Assembly: GCA_025351325.1 (NCBI GenBank)
Contig: JANXWE010000046.1
Coordinates: 1 to 64,000 of the forward strand
Origin: Fimbriiglobus sp.
GTDB taxonomy: Bacteria > Planctomycetota > Planctomycetia > Gemmatales > Gemmataceae
Direction of reading: 5' to 3'
Length of the DNA: 64,000 nucleotides
The notes under the pieces are model-generated. The model made no database searches and was not told where the DNA came from. It saw only the letters and a list, made by a program, of their open reading frames with translations. Shown here piece by piece: positions 34,841 to 43,782 of the stretch (positions within the stretch are counted from its first letter, which is position 1; the number at the start of each line of letters is the position of its first letter). The position numbers and the translations under genes are program-made.

Positions 34841-37627
34841 TTATTTTAATCCTTTCAGAAACGCCAACAAATCGGCTAGTTCCTGCTTCGTCAGTTGCTG
34901 ATCGAGGCCCGCGGGCATGATCGAAACGGTGCCCGCTTTGAAGGTGTCGATGTCGCCACGCGGAATGCGAATGTCTTCAGTCGCACTGATGGTCAGGACG
35001 ATTTCGTCGGGGGCATCCTTTTTCAAAATGCCGCTGTGACTGCGACCGTCCAGCCGCACCACTTGCACCGGCTCGTAACTGCGGACGAAACTCGCACTCG
35101 GCAGCACGATCGATTCGAGCAAATCTTTTTCAACCCGGATGCTCCCGATCCGCGAAAGGTCGGGGCCGATCATCCCGCCGACGTAACCGATTTTGTGGCA
35201 GGTGGCGCAGTTGGTCTTCGCCGAGTTGAAAATCATCTGCCCGCGTTTGCCGTCACCGGGTTGCGTGCCGACCAAAAATTTGTCGAGGCCCGCCCGCTGG
35301 GCTTTCAATCCGTCATCGAGCTTATCGAAGAATTTGGAAGCTTCGGCCTGCACGCTCTTCGGGTAACCCGCGAAGATCGGTTTGAGTTGCTCGGATCGGA
35401 GTGCCGCTCGAAGCGTTTGGGTATCGAGCACTTTCAACAATGACAGGCCGACGATTTCATCCGCATTCTTGGCAAAGAGTTTCAACAGTTTGTCGAGATC
35501 AAGCAGTGACACTTTGGGAAGTAAACCGACGACCTCCCGCGACTGTTCCGAGGTCAATTTCGCATTCAACAAGACGTCGGCCGCATCGCTACGCAGCGTG
35601 GCCGGTTTCTCGGCGTCGAGTTCACCCAACACGAACTTCAGCGCTGGAGAATCCAGGTCGGTCGGCTTAGCGACGAGGAGCGCGAGCAAGCGTTCCCGCT
35701 CCGGTTGTTTGGCATCGCGGAAGATGGTTTGCAACGCCGTTTCAAAATCTTCGGGCGGGAGCGCCGCCGTCGGATACGCCCGCAAGGCCGTCAACGCGGC
35801 CAGGGTCCACTCCGCACGTCGAAGGGGCGGAACCGTATCCGGTTTCACCAATGTTTTACCCAAAGCGTTTCGCCAAGCGCTCGGCATCGACTTCAATTTG
35901 GCGCGGCCCATCACCTCCACTGCGACAACTTGGCTAATGTTGTCCGCAAGCATGGTTTGCACATCGGCGTTGCCGGTGAACGGAACGATGCGCTCGGAGA
36001 CTTCCGTTCCGGACTGCATCGCTTTGGCGAAACTCGCCGCGAGATCTTGGCCCCAGTCGGGGTGCCGGCCGGCGATCCACCAGGCGGTCTCGTTCAGATT
36101 CGCATCCTTGGAATCGAGGTGCGCTTGCACTTCGGCAAACGTGAGTTTGGCACCGGGGATCTGTTCGAGCGCCACGAGGACGGCACGGAGCACCCGCGGG
36201 GACGGGTTCGTCAATCCCCGGCGAGTTTCGACAACATCGGCGATGTCGATCAATCCCCGTGTCAGCGCTGCATCGAGCACGGAGTCGTTGTCGGGCAATG
36301 AAAGTGCTTCCAGAAATCGCGGAGCGGATGATTTGAATTTTGCACTATTGGCGACTTTCAAGACCGAGGAATATCGGTCTCGCAAATCCCGTTCAACCAA
36401 TTCGGGAGAGTCCACTTTCTCACGGATGGCTTTGGCAATACTCGCAGGGCCAATACTCGTTCGAGTCACCCGGTAGATGGCCCCCAGCACTTCCTTATTC
36501 GCCAGTTGCGAACTCGGGCAGCAGAGTTTGTACCAGCCGCCGGTGTCCAGGATGATCAAGCTACCGTCTGGAGCCACGATCACATCGGTCGGGTGAAAAT
36601 CCCGGTTGTCCGAAGTCACGAAGTCGCTGTCGACGGTTTCGTAGGTCGCCCCCTTCGGCTTCAAAATGTGTCGGCTCACCTTGGACATATTGAACTGCGC
36701 ACAGAACAGATTCTCCCGGAACTCTTCGCCGAATTGCGAATGGCGATAGGCCACCAACCCGCTTGGCGCGGCTGGCCCCAAGTGGGTCATCGGTTCGGAG
36801 AATTTCGGCCCCGTGCGGATGTATCCATCGACGCACTCGTGATCTTTCCCGTAGAGGGCGCCGTAGGTGTTGTGGATCAACCCATCGCGTTTACCCGCTT
36901 CGGGGTGCTGAAAAAACGTCGTCGAAAAGAAGAGGTCATTTTTGACCCAGGCGACGCCGACGGGGTTGTCCATGCCACCGGTCATCACCACTTCTAAATT
37001 CTTGCCGTCCACGTCGGCACGGAAGATGTGCGAGGCTTTCGTCTTAAATGTCCTGCCGTCCTCCAAGGTGTGTGCTTGCGTGCCGAAGCCACCTTTCGTC
37101 CAGTAGATTTTGCCGTCCGGGCCGAGGTAAGGCCCGTGGAGATCGTTGGCGCAGCCCGTCAGCGACTTTCCATCGAACCAGACTTCGCGTTTGTCGGCGA
37201 CGCCATCGCCGTCGGTGTCGGTCAGTTTCAGGATCACCGGCGGCGCCCCGACATAGAGCGAACCTTGGTGCCAGAGAGTCCCCTGCAAGAACGAGAGTTT
37301 GTCGGCGAAGACGACGGACTTGTCGTAGACGCCGTCCTTCTTGCTACTTTCGAGCCGCACGATCCGGTGGGTCGGGTTCTTGAGTTGCTCGGTCGGCTTG
37401 GCGTTCGAACCGGACGAATCCGAAACATACAGCCGGCCTTGCTCGTCGAAGCTGCCGTTCACCGGCCGTTCCACTCGGGGCGAACCCGCCACTCTCTCGA
37501 TGGCGAAACCCTTCGGCAGCGTGAAGGTGTGCGCCCCAAGTTTCACGACGTGCGTTTCCGGTTGGGCTGCCTGCGCGAACGCTGCCAAGCCAACTGAAAT
37601 CAAGGATAGGATCAAATACGTTCGCAT
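34841..37627 (-). CDS. PVC-type heme-binding CxxCH protein with N-terminal dehydrogenase-like propeller
   Basis: 928 residues from the ATG at 37627 (AGAGG 6 bases upstream), signal MRTYLILSLISVGLAAFAQA. The N-terminal 450 residues are a membrane-bound-dehydrogenase-like beta-propeller (VNGSFDEQGRLYVSDSSGS, LTDTDGDGVADKREVWFDG, DVIVAPDGSLIILDTGGWY). A helical repeat region follows. The C-terminal ~140 residues form the cytochrome c-like domain, heme motif CATCH at 807-811, ending ELADLLAFLKGL. This architecture is characteristic of Planctomycetota/Verrucomicrobiota and is presumed to act in periplasmic oxidation, often of sugars; substrate not known. Confidence 0.92.
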   Translation of the reverse strand: MRTYLILSLISVGLAAFAQAAQPETHVVKLGAHTFTLPKGFAIERVAGSPRVERPVNGSFDEQGRLYVSDSSGSNAKPTEQLKNPTHRIVRLESSKKDGVYDKSVVFADKLSFLQGTLWHQGSLYVGAPPVILKLTDTDGDGVADKREVWFDGKSLTGCANDLHGPYLGPDGKIYWTKGGFGTQAHTLEDGRTFKTKASHIFRADVDGKNLEVVMTGGMDNPVGVAWVKNDLFFSTTFFQHPEAGKRDGLIHNTYGALYGKDHECVDGYIRTGPKFSEPMTHLGPAAPSGLVAYRHSQFGEEFRENLFCAQFNMSKVSRHILKPKGATYETVDSDFVTSDNRDFHPTDVIVAPDGSLIILDTGGWYKLCCPSSQLANKEVLGAIYRVTRTSIGPASIAKAIREKVDSPELVERDLRDRYSSVLKVANSAKFKSSAPRFLEALSLPDNDSVLDAALTRGLIDIADVVETRRGLTNPSPRVLRAVLVALEQIPGAKLTFAEVQAHLDSKDANLNETAWWIAGRHPDWGQDLAASFAKAMQSGTEVSERIVPFTGNADVQTMLADNISQVVAVEVMGRAKLKSMPSAWRNALGKTLVKPDTVPPLRRAEWTLAALTALRAYPTAALPPEDFETALQTIFRDAKQPERERLLALLVAKPTDLDSPALKFVLGELDAEKPATLRSDAADVLLNAKLTSEQSREVVGLLPKVSLLDLDKLLKLFAKNADEIVGLSLLKVLDTQTLRAALRSEQLKPIFAGYPKSVQAEASKFFDKLDDGLKAQRAGLDKFLVGTQPGDGKRGQMIFNSAKTNCATCHKIGYVGGMIGPDLSRIGSIRVEKDLLESIVLPSASFVRSYEPVQVVRLDGRSHSGILKKDAPDEIVLTISATEDIRIPRGDIDTFKAGTVSIMPAGLDQQLTKQELADLLAFLKGLK

Positions 37628-37681
37628 CGAGAACCTCTGTGCTGACCGATCCGAGAATGGCCACTCGAATATAACGTACCC

Positions 37682-38620
37682 ATGGCTCAAAAACAGCGAA
37701 AACTTTGGCTCGATTGGCTCGTGGCGATGTTGGTGCGGTTCGCCGTTTGCGTGCTCCAAGCCGTGCCCACCTCCCTGGCGAACGGAGCCGCGGAACTACT
37801 GGCGAAGTTGGCGTATCGCGTCGACAAACGCCATCGCCGCGTCGCCGCCGAGAACCTAGGCTTCGCGTTTCCAGAAAAGTCTGCCGGCGAAATCGACGAC
37901 CTCGTGCGTCGCTGCTTCCGCCACTGCGGCCTGCTGCTGATCGAGATCGTCCTACTCCCGCGGAAACTCCAGATCGAAAATTGGCGAACCTACGCGGACC
38001 TCATCCGCGCGGATCGCATCCTCGATGGTCTCGTTTCGGATCGACCGCTGCTGATCGTAACGGCCCACTTCGGCAACTGGGAACTCGCCGGCTTCACCCT
38101 CGGCCGGCTCGGGTTCAAAACCTTCGCCATCGCCCGCGTCCTCGACAACCCGTACCTCGAAACCTTCCTCAAACGGTTCCGCCAAGCCACGGGGCAGACG
38201 ATCATCGCCAAGAAAGACGACTTCGAACGCCTGTCCGCGGTGATGATGTCTGGCGGGAAAGTAGCGACGCTGGGGGATCAAGATGCCGGGCCACGCGGGG
38301 TCTTCGTGGAGTTCCTCGGCCGGCCGGCGTCGTCGCACAAAGCGGTCGCGCTCTTGGCCATGCAGTTCGACGCGAAAATGATTGTGATCGGGGTGCCACG
38401 GACCGCCGAGAACTTTCAACGCGGCTTGGGACGGTATGAAATCATTTGCGAAGAGAGCATCGACCCGCGGGATTACCTCACGAGGCCGGACGCGGTGAAG
38501 GCGATCACGCAACGATACCACGATGCGCTGGCCCGGTTGATCCGCCGCCATCCGGAGCAGTACTTCTGGCTCCACCGCCGCTGGAAATCGCAACCGATTG
38601 CACGCAAGAAAGCAGACTGA
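37682..38620 (+). CDS. Lysophospholipid acyltransferase, LpxL/HtrB family
   Basis: 312 residues. An N-terminal membrane helix (LVAMLVRFAVCVLQAVP) precedes the acyltransferase domain with VTAHFGNWELAGFTLGRLG, the HX4D/E catalytic motif (H-F-G-N-W-E). Later LGDQDAGPRGVFVEFLGRPA is the usual acceptor segment, and the end YFWLHRRWKSQP matches the family's conserved W-x-H-x-R-W. It transfers an acyl chain to lipid A precursor or a related lipid at the inner membrane. It starts 54 bases upstream of, and divergently from, the PVC protein gene and converges with the transporter operon 3 bases later. Confidence 0.9.
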   Translation: MAQKQRKLWLDWLVAMLVRFAVCVLQAVPTSLANGAAELLAKLAYRVDKRHRRVAAENLGFAFPEKSAGEIDDLVRRCFRHCGLLLIEIVLLPRKLQIENWRTYADLIRADRILDGLVSDRPLLIVTAHFGNWELAGFTLGRLGFKTFAIARVLDNPYLETFLKRFRQATGQTIIAKKDDFERLSAVMMSGGKVATLGDQDAGPRGVFVEFLGRPASSHKAVALLAMQFDAKMIVIGVPRTAENFQRGLGRYEIICEESIDPRDYLTRPDAVKAITQRYHDALARLIRRHPEQYFWLHRRWKSQPIARKKAD

Positions 38621-38623
38621 GTG

Positions 38624-40111
38624 TCACCCGCGGCGCCGGGCGATGGCCCGTTCCACCATCCCGAAGATCCCCTCGACCAAAATGGCCATCAGCGCGGCGG
38701 GGATTGCCCCTTCGAGCATCATCGGCAGGTCGTACTTGTCGATGCCACGCAAGATGGGCCGACCGTACCCACCGGCGCCGATGAACCCGCCGAGTGTGGC
38801 AGTCCCGACGTTGATCACCGCGGCGGTCTTCACACCCGCGAGGATGGTCGGGGCCGCCAGAGGCAGTTCCACGCGCCATAAAATGGCCCAGCGTGTCAGG
38901 CCCAGCGCCTCCGCCGATTCCCCCAGCGACGGGGCAATCCCCATCAACCCGGCGTAGGTATTCCGCACGATCGGCAACAAACTGTACAAGAACAATGCGG
39001 CAATCGCCGTCGGTGCGCCGATCCCACTGCCGAGCAGCCATTTCGTCAGGGGCATGAGGAACAGCAGCAACGCGAGCGACGGGATCGTTTGCAACACACC
39101 CGTGGTCGCCAATACCACCTGACCCAACCGCATCCTTCGGGATGCCAAAATCCCCAGTGGCACCGACACCAACAACGCGGCCAGCAGCGACGGTACCACC
39201 AACTTCAGGTGTTCCACGGTCGTGATCCACAACCGCCACGCCAGCGTGTCGTCCGCGGGCGGCGCACCGCCGATCGCTTTGGCCGTCAGGAACTCGCCGG
39301 CCACGTCGCTCTCTTTGTCCTTCCGCTGTTGCACGCGGGTGTTCATCTCTTGCATCTCGCGGTCGCTGATGCGCCCCTCCAGCAACCGCAGTTGAGCGAC
39401 GACGGTCGGCAACCGCTGTTGCATGTCGGCCCGGTAGAGCCAAACGGTTTCGTAATCGGGGAAGAATTTGCGGTCGTCCTCCAGCACGATTAAATCGTGC
39501 TGGAGGATCTCGCCGTCGGTGGTGTACACCTCGGTGAGATCGAGCGACTGCTCCACGAGACCCGCGTAGGCGAGTGTGTGATTCATCCCCTTCACATCCT
39601 GCTGTGGCAAGTTGTACGCCCGTTTCAACCCAGGCCATCCGTCCGGGCGGTCGAGGAACTCGTCGATGAACCGGAGCCGGAGGTCGGGGTGATTCCGTAG
39701 ATCCGAGATCGTACGGATGCCTCGTGCCGCAGCAACATCCTTGCGCATGCCGAGTGCGTAGTTGTTGCGAAAGCCGAGCGACTTGCTCATACGGACGCCG
39801 TGGACGGCCAGTGCGGCGGCTAAGTCGGGCGGGTCGTCCTTCAAAATCTGGCGGGTGATGGTGCCGGTGTACTCCGGGTACACGTCGATGTCGCCCTGCG
39901 TGAGTGCGATCCAGAGCGTCGGCGTACTGCCGAGATCTTTACGCTCCGCCACCACCCCCGATTGACGGGACAAGTTGGCCCCCATTTCGGCGAGCAAGAA
40001 CGATTCGGTGAACTTCTTGGCGCCGATCGCCACCGTCGGTTGATCCGGTTTTTTCTCGGTACAACCAGACAGACTGAACACCAGGGACGCCAGGAGGAGG
40101 AATCGTTTCAT
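38624..40111 (-). CDS. Fused substrate-binding lipoprotein and permease of an OpuC/EgtU-type betaine ABC transporter
   Basis: 495 residues. Signal MKRFLLLASLVFSLSGC with lipobox Cys17. Residues ~28-290 are an OpuAC/OsmF-type binding domain (AIGAKKFTESFLLAEM, LTQGDIDVYPEYTGTITRQI, LVEQSLDLTEVYTTDGEI). From ~300 to 495 comes a BPD-type permease with about five helices (LLAALLVSVPLGILASRRM, IPSLALLLFLMPLTKWLLG, GGFIGAGGYGRPILRGID). Binding domain first, permease second is the reverse of the order in Streptococcus EgtU/ChoQ-like fusions. Its start overlaps the ATPase stop by 4 bases. Substrate is a small quaternary amine; the egtD gene in the same operon suggests hercynine or ergothioneine (inference). 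Confidence 0.88.
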   Translation of the reverse strand: MKRFLLLASLVFSLSGCTEKKPDQPTVAIGAKKFTESFLLAEMGANLSRQSGVVAERKDLGSTPTLWIALTQGDIDVYPEYTGTITRQILKDDPPDLAAALAVHGVRMSKSLGFRNNYALGMRKDVAAARGIRTISDLRNHPDLRLRFIDEFLDRPDGWPGLKRAYNLPQQDVKGMNHTLAYAGLVEQSLDLTEVYTTDGEILQHDLIVLEDDRKFFPDYETVWLYRADMQQRLPTVVAQLRLLEGRISDREMQEMNTRVQQRKDKESDVAGEFLTAKAIGGAPPADDTLAWRLWITTVEHLKLVVPSLLAALLVSVPLGILASRRMRLGQVVLATTGVLQTIPSLALLLFLMPLTKWLLGSGIGAPTAIAALFLYSLLPIVRNTYAGLMGIAPSLGESAEALGLTRWAILWRVELPLAAPTILAGVKTAAVINVGTATLGGFIGAGGYGRPILRGIDKYDLPMMLEGAIPAALMAILVEGIFGMVERAIARRRG

Positions 40112-40854
40112 GCGGCCTCCGCCGGGATTTGCGGGCCACGCTGAGCCTGCACGAAGCGGGTGACGAACGGATCGGCCGGGCGATGCCAGAGATCGGCGGG
40201 GGCACCCTCTTGCACGATGGCACCGTCTTTAAGAAGGACGATGCGGTCGGCGAAGAAGGCGGCCTCACCAAGGTCGTGAGTCACCAGCACAACGGTTTTG
40301 CGAAGTGACTGGAAGATCGTGCGAAGGTCGTCTTGCAATTCTGCTCGCACCAGTGGATCGAGGGCGCCGAGTGGCTCGTCGAGTAAGAGTGCATCGGGGT
40401 CGAGCATCAAAGCCCGCATCAACCCGACCCGTTGACGCTGACCACCCGAGAGCTGATGCGGGTAACGCTCCAGACCTTCGGTGGGGAACCGTGTTAGGGC
40501 GGCGAGTTCGGCAATTCGAGATTCAATTTTGGTATCGGGCCAACCGAGATGGCGGGCGAGCAACGCCACGTTGCCCCGTGCGCTGAGGTGCGGGAACAAG
40601 CCGCCGTCTTGAATCACGTAGCCCGTGCGCCGGCGAACCGATTGGGCCGTGGCCAATGTCACCGGTTGGTCGGCGAACGAAACGGTTCCATTATCAGGGA
40701 CGATCAGGCCGATGAGCAGTCGCAACAACGTACTCTTCCCGCAACCGCTTGGCCCGATGAGCACGGTCGTCTTCCCAGTGGGAATCGTCAGTGTCATCGG
40801 GCCGAGGGCGGGGTGTCCCGCGAATCGCTTGGTCACCCCATTCAGTTCGAACAT
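40108..40854 (-). CDS. Betaine/ergothioneine-type ABC transporter ATPase (OpuCA/EgtV-like)
   Basis: 248 residues from the ATG at 40854, whose TGATG overlaps the preceding stop. Walker A IGPSGCGKSTLLRLLIGL at about 31-48, signature LSGGQRQRVGLMRALMLDP, Walker B ALLLDEPLGALDPLVRAE and the switch VLVTHDLGEAAFFADRI are intact. There is no C-terminal CBS pair, unlike classical OpuA/ProV osmoregulated ATPases, so osmotic gating through CBS domains is not expected. It energises the fused binding/permease protein encoded immediately downstream. Confidence 0.92.
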   Translation of the reverse strand: MFELNGVTKRFAGHPALGPMTLTIPTGKTTVLIGPSGCGKSTLLRLLIGLIVPDNGTVSFADQPVTLATAQSVRRRTGYVIQDGGLFPHLSARGNVALLARHLGWPDTKIESRIAELAALTRFPTEGLERYPHQLSGGQRQRVGLMRALMLDPDALLLDEPLGALDPLVRAELQDDLRTIFQSLRKTVVLVTHDLGEAAFFADRIVLLKDGAIVQEGAPADLWHRPADPFVTRFVQAQRGPQIPAEAA

Positions 40855-41135
40855 CAGGCCACCGAAACACCTTTCCAAAACGCGACGTGCCCAGCGATGT
40901 TTTTAGCCGCATCTTTGGGCGTCGGGTAGTACCAAGCTGCGTCGGTGTTCTTCTTACCGTCCACTTCCACGGTGTAGTAATTCGCCGTCCCTTTCCAACC
41001 GCAGACGGTCTGCGTGGCGCTCGGCTGGAAATATTCTTTCTTGATCGAATCGATGGGAAAATAGTGATTCCCTTCCACGACGACCGTTTTGTCCGACTCG
41101 GCAATCACGACGCCGTTCCAAGTGGCTTTCGACAT
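40854..41135 (-). CDS. DUF427 domain-containing protein
   Basis: 93 residues, exactly the size of a single DUF427 domain. Conserved features visible: ATWNGVVIAESDKTVVVEGN at the start, NHYFPIDSIKKEYF, the CGWKGTANYYTVEVDGK core and PKDAAKNIAGHVAFWKGV at the end. Cytoplasmic, no signal. Biochemical role of the family is unknown to me. It lies 41 bases after egtD and overlaps the transporter ATPase start, so it is co-transcribed with both. Confidence 0.93.
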   Translation of the reverse strand: MSKATWNGVVIAESDKTVVVEGNHYFPIDSIKKEYFQPSATQTVCGWKGTANYYTVEVDGKKNTDAAWYYPTPKDAAKNIAGHVAFWKGVSVA

Positions 41136-41176
41136 GGTACTTCTCTTTGTTTGAAGTTGAGGGTTCGATTCCGATG

Positions 41177-42127
41177 TTAGCCGACCGCGGTGAGGTAGGT
41201 CACGGCGAAATACTGTTTCGCATCCGTCCAGACGGCCTCGGTGCGCAGTCCACAGGCCGTTGCCCGCCGGGAAAGCTCCGTCATGTCATACTTGTAGGAG
41301 TTCTCGGTGTGGATCGATTCGCCCCGGCGGAACTGGAATTCGGTGTCGTCGATCCGCACGCGCTGATTGGCCGTGCTGATCAAATGCATCTCGATCCGAG
41401 AACGGACGGTGTTATAGAAGGCTCGATGCCGAAACCCGGCCGGGTCGAAGTCGGCTCCGAGTTCCCGATTCATCCGCTCCAACAAATTCAAATTGAACGC
41501 CGCCGTGACGCCGAGGCGGTCGTTGTACGCCGCTTCGAGTGTCGCGGACTCTTTTCGCAAATCGACACCGAGCAATAGCCCGCCACCGGCGCTGACGAGC
41601 CGGGCGATCTTGCGCAGTAAATCTTCCGCATCGGCCGGGTCGAAGTTGCCGATAGTCGAACCCGGGAAGTAGACCACTTTGCGAGCCGACGAACGCACGG
41701 GCACCTGAAATTCGGTGGTGAAGTCGGCACAGACGGGGCGAACATTGAGGCCGGGGTAGTCGTCGCAGAGTTCGCGTGCTGCGGAGTGGAGGTGCTCACC
41801 CGAAACATCCACCGGGACAAACCCGGCCGGCCGATCGAGGCGGTCGAGCAGCAAGCGGGCTTTCGTCAAACTACCGGCACCGAGTTCGATAAGCAAGCAG
41901 CGCGAACCGCAACGTTCCGCCATGTCCGGTGCGTGCTTCCGCATGATCCCGAATTCGGTACGCGTCGGATAGTACTCGTCCAATTCCGTGATTTGGTCGA
42001 AGAGCCGCGAGCCTTCCGCGTCGTAAAAATATTTCGCCGAAAGTCGCTTTTGCGGGAGCGAAAGTCCGAAGAGGACATCGGATCGAAAACGGTCGGTTTC
42101 GACCGGGGCGGCGAGAGTGGAATTCAT
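41177..42127 (-). CDS. egtD: L-histidine N(alpha)-methyltransferase
   Basis: 316 residues from the ATG at 42127 (MNSTLAAPVETDRF); upstream in-frame codons would cross a low-complexity leader. SAM-dependent enzyme that trimethylates histidine to hercynine, the first step of ergothioneine synthesis. Family motifs: KRLSAKYFYDAEGSRLFDQI, LIELGAGSLTKARLLLDRL (SAM loop), FPGSTIGNFDP, and the substrate segment IHTENSYKYDM, whose Glu and Ser align with the substrate-binding Glu/Ser of mycobacterial EgtD. No egtB (sulfoxide synthase) gene is in the window. It leads an operon with DUF427 and a betaine-type ABC transporter. Confidence 0.9.
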   Translation of the reverse strand: MNSTLAAPVETDRFRSDVLFGLSLPQKRLSAKYFYDAEGSRLFDQITELDEYYPTRTEFGIMRKHAPDMAERCGSRCLLIELGAGSLTKARLLLDRLDRPAGFVPVDVSGEHLHSAARELCDDYPGLNVRPVCADFTTEFQVPVRSSARKVVYFPGSTIGNFDPADAEDLLRKIARLVSAGGGLLLGVDLRKESATLEAAYNDRLGVTAAFNLNLLERMNRELGADFDPAGFRHRAFYNTVRSRIEMHLISTANQRVRIDDTEFQFRRGESIHTENSYKYDMTELSRRATACGLRTEAVWTDAKQYFAVTYLTAVG

Positions 42128-42407
42128 CAAGGCAGTTCCCGTGCGAGTCGGAAGCCCATACAATTTTGGGCGTCGGAAAGTCAGCAATTCAGATGCCCGT
42201 CGGTGGGTCGGGTCATCTCGAATATCGCAGACACAGGAACAATTCTTGAATTGCCCATGTCCCAATTTTAGACAGCCGATCTCCCGGGGTCAAACGCGTG
42301 CAGATTTGTCGATAATTTTCGCTCGATCGAGGGTCGAATGGGTTTCTTCTTTAACCTGCACACACGCAAATCAATCCATGGGGCGGGCCGTCGGTGCTGC
42401 CCCTGTA

Positions 42408-42428
42408 GGACAGGCTTCTAGCCTGTCC
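42408..42428. repeat. Short hairpin repeat GGACAGGCT-TCT-AGCCTGTCC
   Basis: Perfect 9-bp stem with a 3-base loop, in the 42288-42529 intergenic stretch. A second GC-rich palindromic stretch follows at about 42468-42488 (GCCGGCCGGCTCGCCGGC), which shares GCCGGCTCGCCGG with 642-656. Related GGACAGGC hairpins occur at 55479-55544. The stretch holds no gene. Confidence 0.75.
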
Positions 42429-42529
42429 ACGGACGAATCCGGATCGCTCAGTAAAATCTGGCAGCCGACGCCGGCCGGCTCGCCGGCATCTGTTTGACCT
42501 TCCGGGTATTTTCAAGGCACCGGGATCGT

Positions 42530-43339
42530 TCAATGGCGCAGTCGGTTGGCGAGGATGACCACGAAGAAACCCATGGTGAAAACTCCCATGGCTCCTTCGG
42601 TCAACGCCAAGAGCCGCATGTGCGGGGCCGGGAGGAAATCTCCATAACCGACCGTGGCGAACGTAATCCCACTGAAATAGACGCACTCCCAAAAGTCGGC
42701 AGCTCTCGGCGACGCCCCGGACGCGACGACCCCGCCGCTGAACCAATAGATCAGGCCGTACATCAGGACCGCCGCCAATGCACTGCCGAGAACCCGCAGC
42801 GGCCGGTAGCCGAAGCCCGCCGTCGCCCAGTACACAGACAGCTCGAGCCGAGTCCACGGCGAAAGCTTCAGTTGATCCGCCCGTTTCAACTTCAAACTCA
42901 TTAAGTGGTACGACAGTTTACGGGCTTCGTCGAACAGTCCACACTGCTCGTAGGAGGCCACCGCTCGGCGGTACATGCGGAACGCACGCTCCAAGTCCAT
43001 CGGCGGTGTTTCGGTTTGCAAAAAATCGCCGACGCGCTGGCACGAGACCGCCGCCAAGTACCATTCGCGAGCCGCCTCGGCGAGATTGGACGCCTTCAAA
43101 TAGTACCGAACCGCCACATCCTCATCACCCCGGAGGGCGGCCTCCGCAGCGAGTTCGAATGCCTCTTGGGCTCGCAGTGATTGTTCGTGATGGGAATCAG
43201 GTACCTCTCCGGAGGCTATGTCATTTGCGTCCGTTTCGGGGATCGGCGCGAAATCCGCCTCCACCACAACCGGGAGCGTTTCGGACAGTTCTGGCTGGTC
43301 GTTCAACGAGGCAGAATCAGTTCTTAGCATTGTGCCCAT
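42530..43339 (-). CDS. Two-helix potassium channel with N-terminal TPR-like cytoplasmic domain
   Basis: About 269 residues from the ATG at 43339 (43330 is an alternative start). Residues ~50-165 are helical repeats of TPR/SNAP type (AQEAFELAAEAALRGDEDVA, YLKASNLAEAAREWYLAAVS, ERAFRMYRRAVASYEQCGLF). Then TM1 (VLGSALAAVLMYGLIYWFSG), the pore with selectivity filter TVGYGDF, and TM2 (MGVFTMGFFVVILANRL). The filter is canonical for K+. Bacterial two-helix channels usually carry regulatory domains such as RCK after TM2; here the only soluble domain precedes TM1 and the protein ends right after TM2. Gating by protein-protein contact is an inference. Confidence 0.87.
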   Translation of the reverse strand: MGTMLRTDSASLNDQPELSETLPVVVEADFAPIPETDANDIASGEVPDSHHEQSLRAQEAFELAAEAALRGDEDVAVRYYLKASNLAEAAREWYLAAVSCQRVGDFLQTETPPMDLERAFRMYRRAVASYEQCGLFDEARKLSYHLMSLKLKRADQLKLSPWTRLELSVYWATAGFGYRPLRVLGSALAAVLMYGLIYWFSGGVVASGASPRAADFWECVYFSGITFATVGYGDFLPAPHMRLLALTEGAMGVFTMGFFVVILANRLRH

Positions 43340-43782
43340 CACCAAGAATAGAAGTTCAAAAAATAGTCAATGCGCGACGAAAAACAACGCAACCGGCATA
43401 CCGCAAATGTGAGAATGAAGCTGCGCAATACATTTTCGAGAAGATAGCTGCGTAAAAAAGATGGTCGGGTGCAAAACTACGCAAACCTATGTCTCGCAAT
43501 CATTTAGCGGCCATGTCGCCAGTGTCACTCTGTCCGATGTTCTTGTGTCTGGTGTGTCCGTAGCGTCCACAGTAGGGAGGGGGTATTCTCCGCAGACACA
43601 AGAACATGCGTCAGAATCTGTCCACACGCTCCATCGCAATTCCTCTTGCAACGGTTCCCCGGCGTCGCTATGCCGCGTTCACTCGATTCAAAATCGACGT
43701 TCGTGGGTGACCGCGTTGACTTCGGGGGAAGACCAACGCGTCGCCGGGGGGACGGGCGAATGCCCGTGCTGGGGGCCGAACC
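43340..43782. other. Intergenic region with a 15-bp inverted repeat
   Basis: No supported gene. ATGTTCTTGTGTCTG at 43537-43551 is the exact reverse complement of 43593-43607 around 41 bases, lying about 175 bases before the downstream CARDB gene. It could be a hairpin in the leader or an operator. The remainder is featureless to me. Confidence 0.6.
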
